DNA from: Deferribacteraceae bacterium V6Fe1
GTDB taxonomy: Bacteria; Chrysiogenota; Deferribacteres; Deferribacterales; Deferrivibrionaceae
NCBI GenBank assembly: GCA_022813675.1
Contig: CP063375.1
Span: 1 to 64,000, forward strand
Length of the DNA: 64,000 bases
Direction of reading: 5' to 3'
Shown here: piece after piece, positions 17,353-27,262 of the stretch
How the letters are laid out: every line of letters starts with the position of its first letter
Position numbering within the stretch: position 1 is the first letter of the stretch
Translations under genes and position numbers: made by a program
Notes under the pieces: model-generated
What the model was told of the DNA's origin: nothing
The model's input: the letters and a program-made list of their open reading frames with translations, nothing else
Database searches by the model: none

Positions 17353-20109
17353 ATGAAAAAATTATTTTTATTTATACTATTTACACTTATTACAATTAGT
17401 GCATTTGCAGAACATGGTGTAATTAAAGTCGGAGTTTACAACAATCCGCCTCTATCAATCATTAATGGAAATAATGTTACCGGCTTTGCACCTGAAATAT
17501 TCAAATATATAGCAAGGAAAGAGGCTATTGATTACACCTTCGTCATTGATAGTTTTAACAATCTTTATAATAAAATCCAAAATAATGAAATAGATATTTT
17601 ACTGCCTATTGGCTACTCTTCTAACAGATTAGAATTTATGAGTTTTACAGAAGAGCCAATTTTTACGAACTGGGGGCAAATTATAGCCAATAAAAATTCC
17701 AAAATTAAATCTATAATTGACCTTGAAAATAAGAAAATTGCACTAATTGAGAATGATATTTTTTATAAAGGTGAAAATGCCCTCGAAAGCATATTAAAAT
17801 CATTCAGCATAACATATACACCTATTAAAGAGGAGGATTATCCTAAAATTGCAAAATTGGTATCGGATGGTAAAGTCGATGCAGGACTGGTCAGCCGGAT
17901 ATTTGTCCCGCAAATAAACTCCACCGATATTGAAATTACCAATATTATTCTAAGACCTATAAATGTTCACTTTGCTTTTTCCAAAAATCTGAGTCTTGAC
18001 ATAAAAAATAAAATAAACAGCCAAATTAAAGAATTAAAAAATAACAGAGACTCATTTTACTACATAAAACTCAACGAACTGTTTGCAAAAACAAATAGCA
18101 ATTATAAATATATTTATAAAACTTTAGGAATTGTATTTTTCTCATTAATAGTTGCCATAATAATTGCCTTAATTTCAAGGATTCAAGTGCAAATAAAAAC
18201 CAAAGAGTTAAAAAATGCTCTAAAAAAAGCATTGGAAAATAAAAATAAATTAAACACATTTATAAATGCCATGCCTGATGTGGCTTTTGTGCTGGACAAA
18301 GATGGTAATTACATAGAAGTATTCTCGTCAAATGATGATTTGCTATACGACCTTAAAGAAAATCTGCTTGGTAAAAATATAAACGAAATACTGCCTAATG
18401 ACATTGTAGATATAGCAACAAATGCTATAAAACATTGTATTCAAGATAAAAAAACACTCTCACTTGAATATGAGCTTGACGTTATTGGAGGGAAAAAAAT
18501 CTTTGAGGGGAGAATTAGCCCGATTGATAAATTTGATGACAACGAATATGTATTATTTTTAGCCCTTGATATTACTGAAAGAAAAAAACTTGAAAGCGAA
18601 ATAAGGTATGAAAGGGACAGATTTCAGACAATTTTAAAATCGATTGCAGATGCTGTATTGGTCATAGACAAAGACAAAAACATAACATTCATAAACAAAA
18701 CCTGCGAGAAACTTTTGGAAAAATCTTACAAAGAAATTATCGGCAAACCATTTGCAGAGGAAATAATACTAAAAACAATAGACAATCAACCTTATACTCT
18801 CCCTTTTGATGACATATTTTACAAAGGGCTCATGGGGAATTTAATTACAGACTGCAAACTGATTAATAAAAACGGAAAGGAATTCTTAATTGAGGACAGT
18901 CTTGCACCGCTTTACGACGCTAAAAGTCAGATTAATGGAGCCGTCATAATATTTTCAGATGTTACGACACGTAAAAAAATGGAAGAAGAAATCGCAAAAA
19001 GACAGTATCTTGATTCAATCGGAAGGGTTGCAGGTGGTATCGCACACGATTTTAACAATTACCTTGCTGCCATAAGCAGCTATGTAAGTATGTGTAAACT
19101 TACAGACAAAAGGCCTGAAAAAGAAGTACTCGATTCGCTTGAAAATATTTTAAAAAGGGCAACTAACCTCACAAGGCAATTAATTACCTTTTCAAAAGGT
19201 GGCTCACCAGTCAAAAAACCTGAAGATATAAAAGAATTATTAGAAGAAACTGCCAACTTTGCCCTTTCAGGGACTGCTATAACTGTTAACTTTGATTACG
19301 AAGAAAATCTTCCACCGGCACTAATAGATAGTGACCAATTTTCTCAGGTAATAACAAACATAATAATCAACGCCAAAGAGGCTATGAACAATAAAGGGGA
19401 AATAGATATCAAAGTAAGAAAAATTGATTTTAATCATTTGAATGTATATGAGATGCCTGCCGGTACATATCTTGAAATAACTATAAAAGATTATGGGCCA
19501 GGGATGTCAAAAGAGATCAAAGAAAAGATATTTGACCCTTTCTTTACCACTAAATCTACAGGAAGCGGTCTCGGGCTTGCCACTTCATACTCAATCATTA
19601 ACAAACATAAAGGGAAATTGTTAGTTTATTCTGAGCCAGGTAAAGGTGCAGAATTTAAAATTTTGATAAAGGCAGCAGAAATACAAAAAATACCAAACAG
19701 TAATTCGGCTTTAAACATAGAGATATCAAAATATGACCTGAAAATTCTGTATTTGGATGACGAAGAATCGTTAAGAGACTCTATCAGCCTGCTATTAAGC
19801 ACTTTGGGCTGTAAAGTTGATGTGGCCAAAAACGGTGATGAAGCCATAGAACTTTTCAAAAAAAATAAATACGATTTGGCTATTTTAGATTTAACAATCA
19901 AACAAGGCCTGAGCGGAAAAGAAGCTGCAGAAGAAATATTAAAACTTAAAAAAGATTCTTATCTTGTGGTCACTTCCGGCTATTCTGATGATGATATTGT
20001 GGCCAATTACAAAAATTACGGATTTAAAGATTATTTAAGCAAGCCGTTTACGCTTAATAATATAGTAAATATTTTGGAAAATTACTTAAAAATAAGTCAG
20101 CACGACTAA
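17353..20109 (+). CDS. Hybrid histidine kinase with periplasmic solute-binding sensor
   Basis: A membrane sensor of 918 residues. A signal peptide (1-19, ending AFA) leads into a SBP_bac_3 amino-acid-binding-type domain (about 20-240, GVYNNPPLSI), then one membrane helix (about 258-280). Two PAS domains follow (about 295-420 and 425-545), then a phosphoacceptor helix with GGIAHDFNN (His565), an ATPase domain (DYGPGMS, GSGLGLATS) and a C-terminal receiver with phosphorylatable Asp846 in LAILDLTI. The ATG at 17353 was preferred over an upstream TTG because it starts the signal peptide; the ribosome site is poor. The last 24 bases overlap the convergent cupin regulator gene. The ligand is unknown. 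Confidence 0.9.
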   Translation: MKKLFLFILFTLITISAFAEHGVIKVGVYNNPPLSIINGNNVTGFAPEIFKYIARKEAIDYTFVIDSFNNLYNKIQNNEIDILLPIGYSSNRLEFMSFTEEPIFTNWGQIIANKNSKIKSIIDLENKKIALIENDIFYKGENALESILKSFSITYTPIKEEDYPKIAKLVSDGKVDAGLVSRIFVPQINSTDIEITNIILRPINVHFAFSKNLSLDIKNKINSQIKELKNNRDSFYYIKLNELFAKTNSNYKYIYKTLGIVFFSLIVAIIIALISRIQVQIKTKELKNALKKALENKNKLNTFINAMPDVAFVLDKDGNYIEVFSSNDDLLYDLKENLLGKNINEILPNDIVDIATNAIKHCIQDKKTLSLEYELDVIGGKKIFEGRISPIDKFDDNEYVLFLALDITERKKLESEIRYERDRFQTILKSIADAVLVIDKDKNITFINKTCEKLLEKSYKEIIGKPFAEEIILKTIDNQPYTLPFDDIFYKGLMGNLITDCKLINKNGKEFLIEDSLAPLYDAKSQINGAVIIFSDVTTRKKMEEEIAKRQYLDSIGRVAGGIAHDFNNYLAAISSYVSMCKLTDKRPEKEVLDSLENILKRATNLTRQLITFSKGGSPVKKPEDIKELLEETANFALSGTAITVNFDYEENLPPALIDSDQFSQVITNIIINAKEAMNNKGEIDIKVRKIDFNHLNVYEMPAGTYLEITIKDYGPGMSKEIKEKIFDPFFTTKSTGSGLGLATSYSIINKHKGKLLVYSEPGKGAEFKILIKAAEIQKIPNSNSALNIEISKYDLKILYLDDEESLRDSISLLLSTLGCKVDVAKNGDEAIELFKKNKYDLAILDLTIKQGLSGKEAAEEILKLKKDSYLVVTSGYSDDDIVANYKNYGFKDYLSKPFTLNNIVNILENYLKISQHD

Positions 20110-20637
20110 GCCTTTTGCCGTTTTTTCATAGCGATTAATGTAGCTATGACCTTGATTGGCATTAAAATTTATATATTCATCTTCTGACACATCATATTCA
20201 CTGCCATCCACAGCTATTGTCAATACGCCCTCAGTAACAATAATAAGCTCTTTCGGGTTACCTTCATGAGCTTCAGCGTCATACCTTGTATCGGGAGATA
20301 TTTCCATAAAATATATTTCATAACTTCTTTTTGGGTCGAAAGGGACTACCGGGTAAACTCTATATTTACCATCAATCTCCGACAACACATTTTTGGATTT
20401 AAGCTTGCCGATGCGCACTTCACTGTCACACTTTACAAGAAGTGACGTAAAAGATACCTTTAGTCCGTTTGCAATCTTCCAAATTGTGGCAATGGTGGGT
20501 ATCGAATTTCCCGTCTCTATTTGCCTTAACATACTCTTACTTACGCCGGTAATATTAGCTAATTGATCAAGGCTTAAATCTCGTTCAACCCTAATCTTCT
20601 TTAAATTTTCGGCAATCTCATTACATATTTGTTCCAT
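20086..20637 (-). CDS. XRE-family regulator with cupin domain
   Basis: A DNA-binding regulator of 183 residues. A helix-turn-helix (about 10-65, LDQLANITGVSKSMLRQIE) is followed by a C-terminal cupin_2 barrel (about 105-180). This architecture usually senses a small molecule and often controls an adjacent transporter. I place the start at the ATG at 20637, with AAGGAG 8 bases upstream, not at earlier in-frame codons. It is divergent from azlCD with a 91-base spacer, so it is the likely regulator of that pair. Its 3' end overlaps the upstream kinase gene by 24 bases on the opposite strand. Confidence 0.88.
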   Translation of the reverse strand: MEQICNEIAENLKKIRVERDLSLDQLANITGVSKSMLRQIETGNSIPTIATIWKIANGLKVSFTSLLVKCDSEVRIGKLKSKNVLSEIDGKYRVYPVVPFDPKRSYEIYFMEISPDTRYDAEAHEGNPKELIIVTEGVLTIAVDGSEYDVSEDEYINFNANQGHSYINRYEKTAKGLVVLTYF

Positions 20638-20649
20638 ATAACAATCTCC

Positions 20650-20678
20650 TTGACAATATATTACACATACATTATACG
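20650..20678 (+). promoter_or_regulatory. Promoter of azlCD
   Basis: A perfect TTGACA (20650-20655), a 17-base spacer and TATACG (20673-20678), 51 bases before the azlC ATG, in the gap shared with the divergent cupin regulator. Confidence 0.5.
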
Positions 20679-20728
20679 TTATATTATATTTTTGTTTCAT
20701 ATATTGCAATAATTAATAAGGAAAACAT

Positions 20729-21409
20729 ATGAAAGATTTTCTCAAAGGTGCAAAAGACGTAGCCCCATTTATAACGGGTGTTTCCCCTTTCGGCTTAATT
20801 TACGGGCTAACTGCAGCGCAATCCGACCTTACTTTTATACAATCAGTTACAATGTCTCAGATTATTTTTGCAGGTGCATCCCAAATAGCATTGATTGAGC
20901 AGCTCAAGAATAACAGCTCATTTATAGTAATTATCGCTACCGTGTTTATGATAAACCTGAGAATGGCAATGTATAGTGCCTCGCTCTCACCACATTTCAG
21001 TCATTTAAACACTCTTAAAAAAATGTTTTTATCATACTTTCTTGTTGACCAATCATATGCAATATCGATTTCAGAATTTACAAAAAATGATAACACGAAT
21101 AGGGCATTATATTATTTTGGGGCAGGCATTGTAATGTGGACTGTCTGGCAAATTTCAACAATTGTTGGTATCTTAATCGGCACAAGTATCCCAAAATCTT
21201 TTTCCCTCGAATTTGCTATACCGCTTACATTCCTTGCTCTATTAACCAATTTTTTATCAAAAAAACATTTTGTCATAACTGCACTTACCAGTGCCTTTTT
21301 AATGGTCTTATTAAAAACATTACCCTTAAATCTCGGATTTTTTGTGGCAGTTTTTGGCGGAGTATTTGCCGGACAATTTTATAAAAGGATTAATCATGAA
21401 AAACTATAA
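20729..21409 (+). CDS. azlC: AzlC family branched-chain amino acid exporter, large subunit
   Basis: An inner-membrane protein of 226 residues with the AzlC fold. The N-terminal GVSPFGLIYGLTAAQ and QIIFAGASQIALIEQL are the family signatures, and about seven hydrophobic segments follow. With AzlD it forms an exporter of branched-chain amino acids or analogues. The downstream azlD start lies 14 bases inside this gene. The divergent XRE-cupin gene is the expected regulator. Confidence 0.9.
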   Translation: MKDFLKGAKDVAPFITGVSPFGLIYGLTAAQSDLTFIQSVTMSQIIFAGASQIALIEQLKNNSSFIVIIATVFMINLRMAMYSASLSPHFSHLNTLKKMFLSYFLVDQSYAISISEFTKNDNTNRALYYFGAGIVMWTVWQISTIVGILIGTSIPKSFSLEFAIPLTFLALLTNFLSKKHFVITALTSAFLMVLLKTLPLNLGFFVAVFGGVFAGQFYKRINHEKL

Positions 21410-21722
21410 TAATACTGAAGTGTGGGTTATTATCATCGCAAGCGGAATATTGACATACCTAATCAGGCTGTCATTCATTAAATTTGCTAACGAAAGTTTT
21501 ATAAACAAGGCTAAAGAATTTCTAAGCTTTATGCCGGCAAGCATATTTGCCGCAATTGTCGTAAGCGGAATATTTTCAAACGGGATTAAAGATATCTCTT
21601 TTGGCAACTTTAAAATTTACGCATCCATCGTCGCCCTGTTAATCGCACTGAAATTTAAAAATGCAATTGTTACCATATTGTCAGGGCTTATTGTAGTTTG
21701 GACATTAAACTATTTATTTTAA
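21396..21722 (+). CDS. azlD: AzlD family branched-chain amino acid exporter, small subunit
   Basis: A small membrane partner of AzlC, 108 residues with about four hydrophobic segments, the first VWVIIIASGILTYLIRLSF. I chose the ATG at 21396 (MKNYNNTEV), preceded by AAGGA, over a start 18 codons earlier whose extra residues read like shifted azlC sequence. It overlaps azlC by 14 bases. It ends 2 bases before the convergent rmuC gene, with no visible hairpin between them. Confidence 0.87.
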   Translation: MKNYNNTEVWVIIIASGILTYLIRLSFIKFANESFINKAKEFLSFMPASIFAAIVVSGIFSNGIKDISFGNFKIYASIVALLIALKFKNAIVTILSGLIVVWTLNYLF

Positions 21723-21724
21723 AA

Positions 21725-23203
21725 CTAAACAATATCCTCAATCTCTTTTGCCGAGTCAACCTCCACCCCTTCTAATGCCTTTTGAATCTTTCGAGTCCTT
21801 ACTCCTACCAAATCATCTATATTATCACCGGCTTCCTTTATCTTCTTCTGTGCTTTTTCAAGCACCGCACCAAATTTTGTAAACTCAGATTTTACCACTG
21901 CCAAAAGATTCATTACCTTGTGAGCTGATTTTTCCACGGTTAATGTTTTAAATCCCATTTGAAGACTATTTAAAAATGCCGCCATTGTAGTAGGCCCAGT
22001 GATAACCACCTTGTAATCTTTCTGTATACTTTCAAAAAGACCATTTATCCTTAATACCTCAGAATACAAACCCTCAAAAGGCAAAAATAAGATTGCAAAG
22101 TCCGTTGTAAAAGGCACTTCAATATATTTTGTAGAAATGTCTTTGGCCGACTGTCTTACCCTATTTTCAAGCTGCTTTGTAGCTTCTTGAATTTGAGACA
22201 AATCCCCTTTTTCAACACTGTCAAGAAGTCTGTAATAATCTTCCACGGGAAATTTTGAGTCGATTGGGAGTAAAACAGGGCTTTCACCATCATTGCCCGG
22301 AAGTTTTACGGCAAACTCAACCACATCATTTGAATTAGGCTTTGTCTTAACATTTTCCTCATACTGCCCGGCATGGAGTATCTGCTCCAATATTCGTCTC
22401 AATTGTATCTCCCCAATTATCCCCCTGCTTTTTACATTGGTTAAAGCTTTTTTTAAATCCCCTACTCCGTTTGCCAAACTTTGCATCTCACCAAGCCCTT
22501 TATGCACCTGCTCCAATCTCTCACTTACCACCTTAAAAGAATTGGCTAACCTTATTTCAAGTGTCTCGTGTAGCTTTTCATCTACTGTTTTTCTCATCTC
22601 TTCAAGCTTCTTCTCATTATCAGCCCTAAGCTTGTCAAGCATATCTTCCAAAGTCTTCCTAACCTTTTCCAAATTATTGTCAACAACATCTTCAAATGAC
22701 TTCAAAGATTTATTTAAATCATCTTTTGAAGCTGTAAGCTCAATCTTAAGTGTATTTGTCAGCTCTTTTATCATAAGAGCAACTGTTTCCGTAAATTTAT
22801 CCTGTGAATTTTTTATCTCTTTCAAAGAATCTTTAACAATATCTTGCAAAAACAATCCTCTTTCTTCCCCTTTTTTCAAATCTTCCGAAAGTTTATTGTT
22901 AAAATCGTTAAAACCGTTTCTTTGATTTTCTATTAATATCTTAATTTGGCCGCTGTTTATCTCTGAAAGGTTTTTAAAAGAGTTTTGATTTTCCTCTCTG
23001 AAACTTCTAAAATTATTATTCAAATCATCACGAATATCTTTTAAATTGCCCCTAATGTTTTCTTCTACCCCTCTCTGACGCTCAAAAATACTATCAAGTC
23101 TGTCTTTAAGAAAAGAGCCTTTATTTAAAAGAAATAGAAATATCAAAATATTTGTCAATAAGATTACACTTAAAAGGATAAACCCTATATTAAAAATCTC
23201 CAT
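21725..23203 (-). CDS. rmuC: DNA recombination protein RmuC
   Basis: A RmuC-family protein of 492 residues. An N-terminal membrane helix (about 5-27) anchors a long coiled coil (about 30-250, rich in Lys and Glu), followed by the conserved nuclease-like domain with RGIIGEIQLRRILEQIL, LPIDSKFPVEDYYRLLD and the closing VGVRTRKIQKALEGVE. The family limits DNA inversions and is thought to act as a nuclease. It lies 19 bases after the unknown membrane-protein gene on the same strand, so the two are probably cotranscribed. Long reading frames on the opposite strand are a by-product of its coiled-coil composition. Confidence 0.93.
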   Translation of the reverse strand: MEIFNIGFILLSVILLTNILIFLFLLNKGSFLKDRLDSIFERQRGVEENIRGNLKDIRDDLNNNFRSFREENQNSFKNLSEINSGQIKILIENQRNGFNDFNNKLSEDLKKGEERGLFLQDIVKDSLKEIKNSQDKFTETVALMIKELTNTLKIELTASKDDLNKSLKSFEDVVDNNLEKVRKTLEDMLDKLRADNEKKLEEMRKTVDEKLHETLEIRLANSFKVVSERLEQVHKGLGEMQSLANGVGDLKKALTNVKSRGIIGEIQLRRILEQILHAGQYEENVKTKPNSNDVVEFAVKLPGNDGESPVLLPIDSKFPVEDYYRLLDSVEKGDLSQIQEATKQLENRVRQSAKDISTKYIEVPFTTDFAILFLPFEGLYSEVLRINGLFESIQKDYKVVITGPTTMAAFLNSLQMGFKTLTVEKSAHKVMNLLAVVKSEFTKFGAVLEKAQKKIKEAGDNIDDLVGVRTRKIQKALEGVEVDSAKEIEDIV

Positions 23204-23222
23204 ATTGCCTCCACCTTTTTAA

Positions 23223-24686
23223 TCAATCACTCTTTTTAACTATGACATTATCTTCACTAAGGGGGATTTCTATCCTTTTAATCCCCTTTTTGGTCATGAC
23301 AATCCTGACTTTAAATAAAAAATGTCTGTCAAATGTCTTAAATTCTCCTACAAGATTTATATGATACACCTTGGAAGCATCCACTTTTTTGACGTTGCAC
23401 CCTTCAACAAAGTAAAGGTTTGACTTAGGGTCATCCATTTTCCTTGTAAAATCTTCAATATCAAATCTCATAATATCATTAAGCCCTTCTATTCTATCTT
23501 TGAAAGCGCTTTTTATTATATTGTTATTCAGCTTAACTTTCCTTTCATATTTTAATACATTTTCCCCTAAAAACCATGTAGATAGCGAAGAAGAAGTATT
23601 TTGCAACCGTTTATTGATAACTTCATTCGGCAACTCACCATCTTTTACAAATACTACCCTCTCTTTATAAAAACCAAAAAGTTTTAACCTTTCGATATTG
23701 TAAATTTTATTTTTAAAATCGTATACCCGCTTTGAAATAAATGTCCTATCAAAGACACTCCTGAAAAAATCCTTTATTCTGTCTTTAAACATGTAACTAA
23801 TTACAAGAGCAATAAAAAAAGATGTAGTAAAATTACCGTATTTGTATTGAGCCACAAAGGCTGCCCCTGTAGCAAATATCATTGAAATACCAGCTGCAAT
23901 AGCGTATGCAAAATGCCTAAGCTCGGTAGAGCCTGATTTCTTTTTAAGCTTTAAAAAAAGAATATTATAAAAATACTTCTTATATACCGAATATTTATAA
24001 AGTAAGAATTCATTGTTTAATTCATCTTTTGTAACATAAGACATCCCTTTTAATCGTCTGTACTCAACCTCTTTTGTTAAAATAGTACTAACTTTTTCAC
24101 AAGCTTTATCCATATTTTTCGATAAAATATCAAAAATTCTTACCAAATATATACTTACGACAAAACTTGTATATTCGTCAGTAAATAACAAAAGCTCACT
24201 TAATTTTTTATTGTCGATGACCTCGGCATAACTTGCCATCTCTTTGACAGCAGCCCGAAAATAAGCCACATCTTCAACAAAACTGTCTATTGATTTATCT
24301 GCCCCACCGCCTTTTTTAAAAGCCTTAGTATAATCCCTCAGGTATGACCTGAATGCACAAGCTGAAATTTTGACTTCATAGTTTATATGGTTAAAGATAA
24401 TATCAATGTTGGAATTTTTCTTTTTCAAAATTTCTGTGATATTTATCACCCTATTTGTAATGTTTCTCAAATTATCTTTAGGCGTTATAAGCCTCAAATA
24501 GCTATACATATTCCCATAAAATTTATCTTTAGGATAAGTATTTTCATCAATTCCGAGGTTTTTTGGGATAAACAGGTATAAGCTAATATCGTACTCCGTT
24601 TTCTTGGCATCCGGATTTATAAGATAACCAAGTTTAATTTCAAATTGCGACCTGTCGTGTATCCTTACTAATTCATCAATATTCAT
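23223..24686 (-). CDS. Uncharacterised membrane protein upstream of rmuC
   Basis: A protein of 487 residues that I do not recognise as a named family. It starts with about 255 soluble residues, has two membrane helices at roughly 263-300 (FAYAIAAGISMIFATGAAFV and the following FFIALVISYMF), then a basic, probably cytoplasmic C-terminal half. No catalytic motif stands out. The long soluble flanks and one helical hairpin resemble regulatory or scaffold proteins more than transporters. It is upstream of rmuC in the same operon and divergent from the MltD-like gene. No signal peptide. Confidence 0.7.
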   Translation of the reverse strand: MNIDELVRIHDRSQFEIKLGYLINPDAKKTEYDISLYLFIPKNLGIDENTYPKDKFYGNMYSYLRLITPKDNLRNITNRVINITEILKKKNSNIDIIFNHINYEVKISACAFRSYLRDYTKAFKKGGGADKSIDSFVEDVAYFRAAVKEMASYAEVIDNKKLSELLLFTDEYTSFVVSIYLVRIFDILSKNMDKACEKVSTILTKEVEYRRLKGMSYVTKDELNNEFLLYKYSVYKKYFYNILFLKLKKKSGSTELRHFAYAIAAGISMIFATGAAFVAQYKYGNFTTSFFIALVISYMFKDRIKDFFRSVFDRTFISKRVYDFKNKIYNIERLKLFGFYKERVVFVKDGELPNEVINKRLQNTSSSLSTWFLGENVLKYERKVKLNNNIIKSAFKDRIEGLNDIMRFDIEDFTRKMDDPKSNLYFVEGCNVKKVDASKVYHINLVGEFKTFDRHFLFKVRIVMTKKGIKRIEIPLSEDNVIVKKSD

Positions 24687-24813
24687 TTTACCCTCTTTTA
24701 GTTTGAGAAATTATAGTATAACAAAAAAAACATTCAAGGAATAAAATTTTTTCAAAAAATCTGAAAAGAGATTTTATTTGCAAAAACAAAATCTTTTGTA
24801 TATAAGGTGTGTG

Positions 24814-26394
24814 ATGAGAGTTTTAATAATAATTTGCTTTATTGCTATATCCGCGTGTGCTCCGATAAGAAGTAGTTTCAACAGTAAACCGGCCGTGGAC
24901 AATGCTACGGTCACTACGGATATTCAAGAAAATATAAAAAAGAAGGTCGTTGAAGATTTTACACTTGAGACCCTTTATGCTCCTTCTTTTGATGTAGATG
25001 GCTATTTATTTGATGAACAAGAGCTTGTCTTAAACTACGAGTATGTAATAAAATCCAACAGATACGATATACCACCTGTAATCACTCCAAGAGTAAGGTA
25101 TTATTTGGATATGTACACAAAAAAATACCCCGCTTCATTTCAAAATTTTCTCGAAAGGTCAAACAAATATATCTACCTTGTAAAAGATATACTAAAACGT
25201 GAAGGGCTTCCTTTGCAATTGGCAATCTTACCTTTTGCTGAGAGTGGCTATAATACGGACGCTTATTCATATGTTGGTGCCGGCGGAATGTGGCAGTTTA
25301 TGCCATCTACAGGGAAAATTTACGGATTAGATATCAACTATTGGGTGGACGAAAGACGTGACTTTGAAAAAGCAACAATAGCCGCTGCCAAACATCTCAA
25401 ATACTTGTATGAAAATCTCGGTGATTGGTATCTGGCTATTGCAGCTTACAATGCAGGCTTTTATAAAGTATATTACGGAACAAAAAAGTATAACACAAAA
25501 GATTTCTTTAAGCTTGCCGAAAAGAAATATTTGAAATATGAAACTAAAGATTACGTCCCTAAATTTATAGCATTATCTATCATTTATTATAACTACATCG
25601 AATATGGTTTTGACTCCCCTTCTACATCGCCTTTATTTTACGAAAAAATAAATTTAAAACAACCTGTAAATTTATATGTGATAGCCGACTTAATTAATAC
25701 CGACATAGATACATTAAAGGAGCTAAATCCTGACCTTAAAAAGCCTATTACACCTCCGAATGATGAATATAATTTGAAAGTCCCATATGGCACCAAATCT
25801 TTTTTGGTAGAAAAAATTGCAAAAATGTCACCGAGTGAACTGCTAAAGGTTAAAATTTACAAAGCAAAACAGGGTGAGTACGTAAAAGATATTGCAAAGA
25901 AGTTTAAATCTAACGAAGACGACATAATGAAAGTCAACGGTTTAAAGTATAGTAGAATCTTATACAATACTTATCTTTTTATCCCTGAAAACGGTTTTAT
26001 GCAAACAGCTTTTGCCGATGACTTTATTGAAGATGTTAAAATATATGCGCCAAAAGTCCATATCGTCAAAAGCGGAGAATCTCTTTACACTATTGCCCAC
26101 AAATATGGGCTGACATTAAACGATGTAATGAAAAACAATAGAGATATAAATCCCAGATTAATAAGGCCGGGGCAACCTATTATAATCTCACAGAATGATA
26201 ATCAAAAAACTTTAAAGAGGCGAAAATCTTATTCACCCACAAGAAAACTAATAAATGGGCAATATATTGTGCAGTCCGGTGATACGCTATGGGATATTGC
26301 AAGAGATTTTAAGACTTCAGTGGATAAACTTATGGAGATTAATAACTTAAAAACTGCAGAATTAAAACCCGGAGAAAAACTAAGTATCAACTGA
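24814..26394 (+). CDS. mltD: Membrane-bound lytic transglycosylase with LysM repeats (MltD-like)
   Basis: A cell-wall hydrolase of 526 residues that cleaves peptidoglycan glycan strands. A lipoprotein signal MRVLIIICFIAISAC gives lipidation at Cys15 if the start is the ATG at 24814 (AAGGTG just upstream); an earlier TTG would spoil the signal. The SLT domain (about 120-255) has the catalytic Glu in LPFAESGYN and the GGMWQFMPSTG motif. Three LysM-type repeats follow, at about 345-390 (weakest), 420-465 and 480-526 (YIVQSGDTLWDIA). Layout and length match MltD. It is monocistronic. Confidence 0.92.
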   Translation: MRVLIIICFIAISACAPIRSSFNSKPAVDNATVTTDIQENIKKKVVEDFTLETLYAPSFDVDGYLFDEQELVLNYEYVIKSNRYDIPPVITPRVRYYLDMYTKKYPASFQNFLERSNKYIYLVKDILKREGLPLQLAILPFAESGYNTDAYSYVGAGGMWQFMPSTGKIYGLDINYWVDERRDFEKATIAAAKHLKYLYENLGDWYLAIAAYNAGFYKVYYGTKKYNTKDFFKLAEKKYLKYETKDYVPKFIALSIIYYNYIEYGFDSPSTSPLFYEKINLKQPVNLYVIADLINTDIDTLKELNPDLKKPITPPNDEYNLKVPYGTKSFLVEKIAKMSPSELLKVKIYKAKQGEYVKDIAKKFKSNEDDIMKVNGLKYSRILYNTYLFIPENGFMQTAFADDFIEDVKIYAPKVHIVKSGESLYTIAHKYGLTLNDVMKNNRDINPRLIRPGQPIIISQNDNQKTLKRRKSYSPTRKLINGQYIVQSGDTLWDIARDFKTSVDKLMEINNLKTAELKPGEKLSIN

Positions 26395-26449
26395 TTTTAT
26401 TTTAGTGATTTTTAGTTTGGCGCTCACAACATCTCCCAAACAATTTCTG

Positions 26450-27262
26450 TTACTTTTTAGATTTTGGATCTAAGATATCCCTCAGCCCTTCACCTAAAAG
26501 ATTATACCCCAAAACAGTTACAAGTATTGCTATCCCCGGGTAAAGGGAAAGCCACCAGGCAAACATTATATTATCTTTTCCTGAAGTAAGAATATTGCCC
26601 CAAGATGGCGTAGGAGGCTGGACACCAAGTCCAAGAAAGCTTAATGCGGACTCTGTCAATATCGCTCCGGCAACCCCCAAAGTAGCCGTTACAAATATAG
26701 GGGAAGCCACATTTGGCAATATATGTTTGAAAAGTATTTTTGAATTCTTTAGCCCCTGCACTTTTGCCGCAATAATAAAACTTCTTTGCTTTATACTCAT
26801 CGTCTCAGCCCTGACAAGCCTTGCTACCCCCATCCAACTTGTAAGCCCAATAATAACCATTACATTGGTCAAAGATGGTGACAAAAACGCAATTACGGCC
26901 AAAATCAGAAAAAATGACGGGAAGCAAAGCATAATATCCACAAAACGCATAACAATCGTATCTACAACACCGCCATAATAACCGGAAATTAAACCAAGCA
27001 CAGTGCCTATGGCAACTGATATAAAAACAGCAACAAAGCCCACGAAGAGGGAAACCCTTGTACCATAAATCACTCTACTAAAAACATCCCTTCCAAGCTC
27101 GTCCGTCCCAAAAATATGATTTGAAGAGGGAGCTTGAAATATTTCCTTAACATTTATAGTTGTAGGGTCGTAAGGAGCAATTAGCGGTGCAAAAATAGAC
27201 ACAAGTATAAAAAACAAAACTATGAAAAATCCTGCCCAAAACAAAAAATTTTTCTTTTTCAT
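26450..27262 (-). CDS. Peptide/nickel ABC transporter permease, DppC-type
   Basis: A second inner-membrane permease, 270 residues with about six helices. It contains the BPD_transp_1 domain with the EAA-like loop AAKVQGLKNSKILFKHILPN and an N-terminal HIFGTDELGRDVFSRV, both typical of DppC/OppC. It is the last gene of the parA-to-dppC operon and its ATG overlaps the dppB stop by one base. It pairs with DppB and needs ATPases, which are not in this cluster; one orphan ATPase lies at 57570-58514. Confidence 0.9.
   Translation of the reverse strand: MKKKNFLFWAGFFIVLFFILVSIFAPLIAPYDPTTINVKEIFQAPSSNHIFGTDELGRDVFSRVIYGTRVSLFVGFVAVFISVAIGTVLGLISGYYGGVVDTIVMRFVDIMLCFPSFFLILAVIAFLSPSLTNVMVIIGLTSWMGVARLVRAETMSIKQRSFIIAAKVQGLKNSKILFKHILPNVASPIFVTATLGVAGAILTESALSFLGLGVQPPTPSWGNILTSGKDNIMFAWWLSLYPGIAILVTVLGYNLLGEGLRDILDPKSKK

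Noticed and set aside
22293-22925. Long Ser/Phe-rich reading frame on the plus strand
   Set aside because: It is the antisense of the Lys/Glu-rich coiled coil of rmuC; composition explains the open frame.
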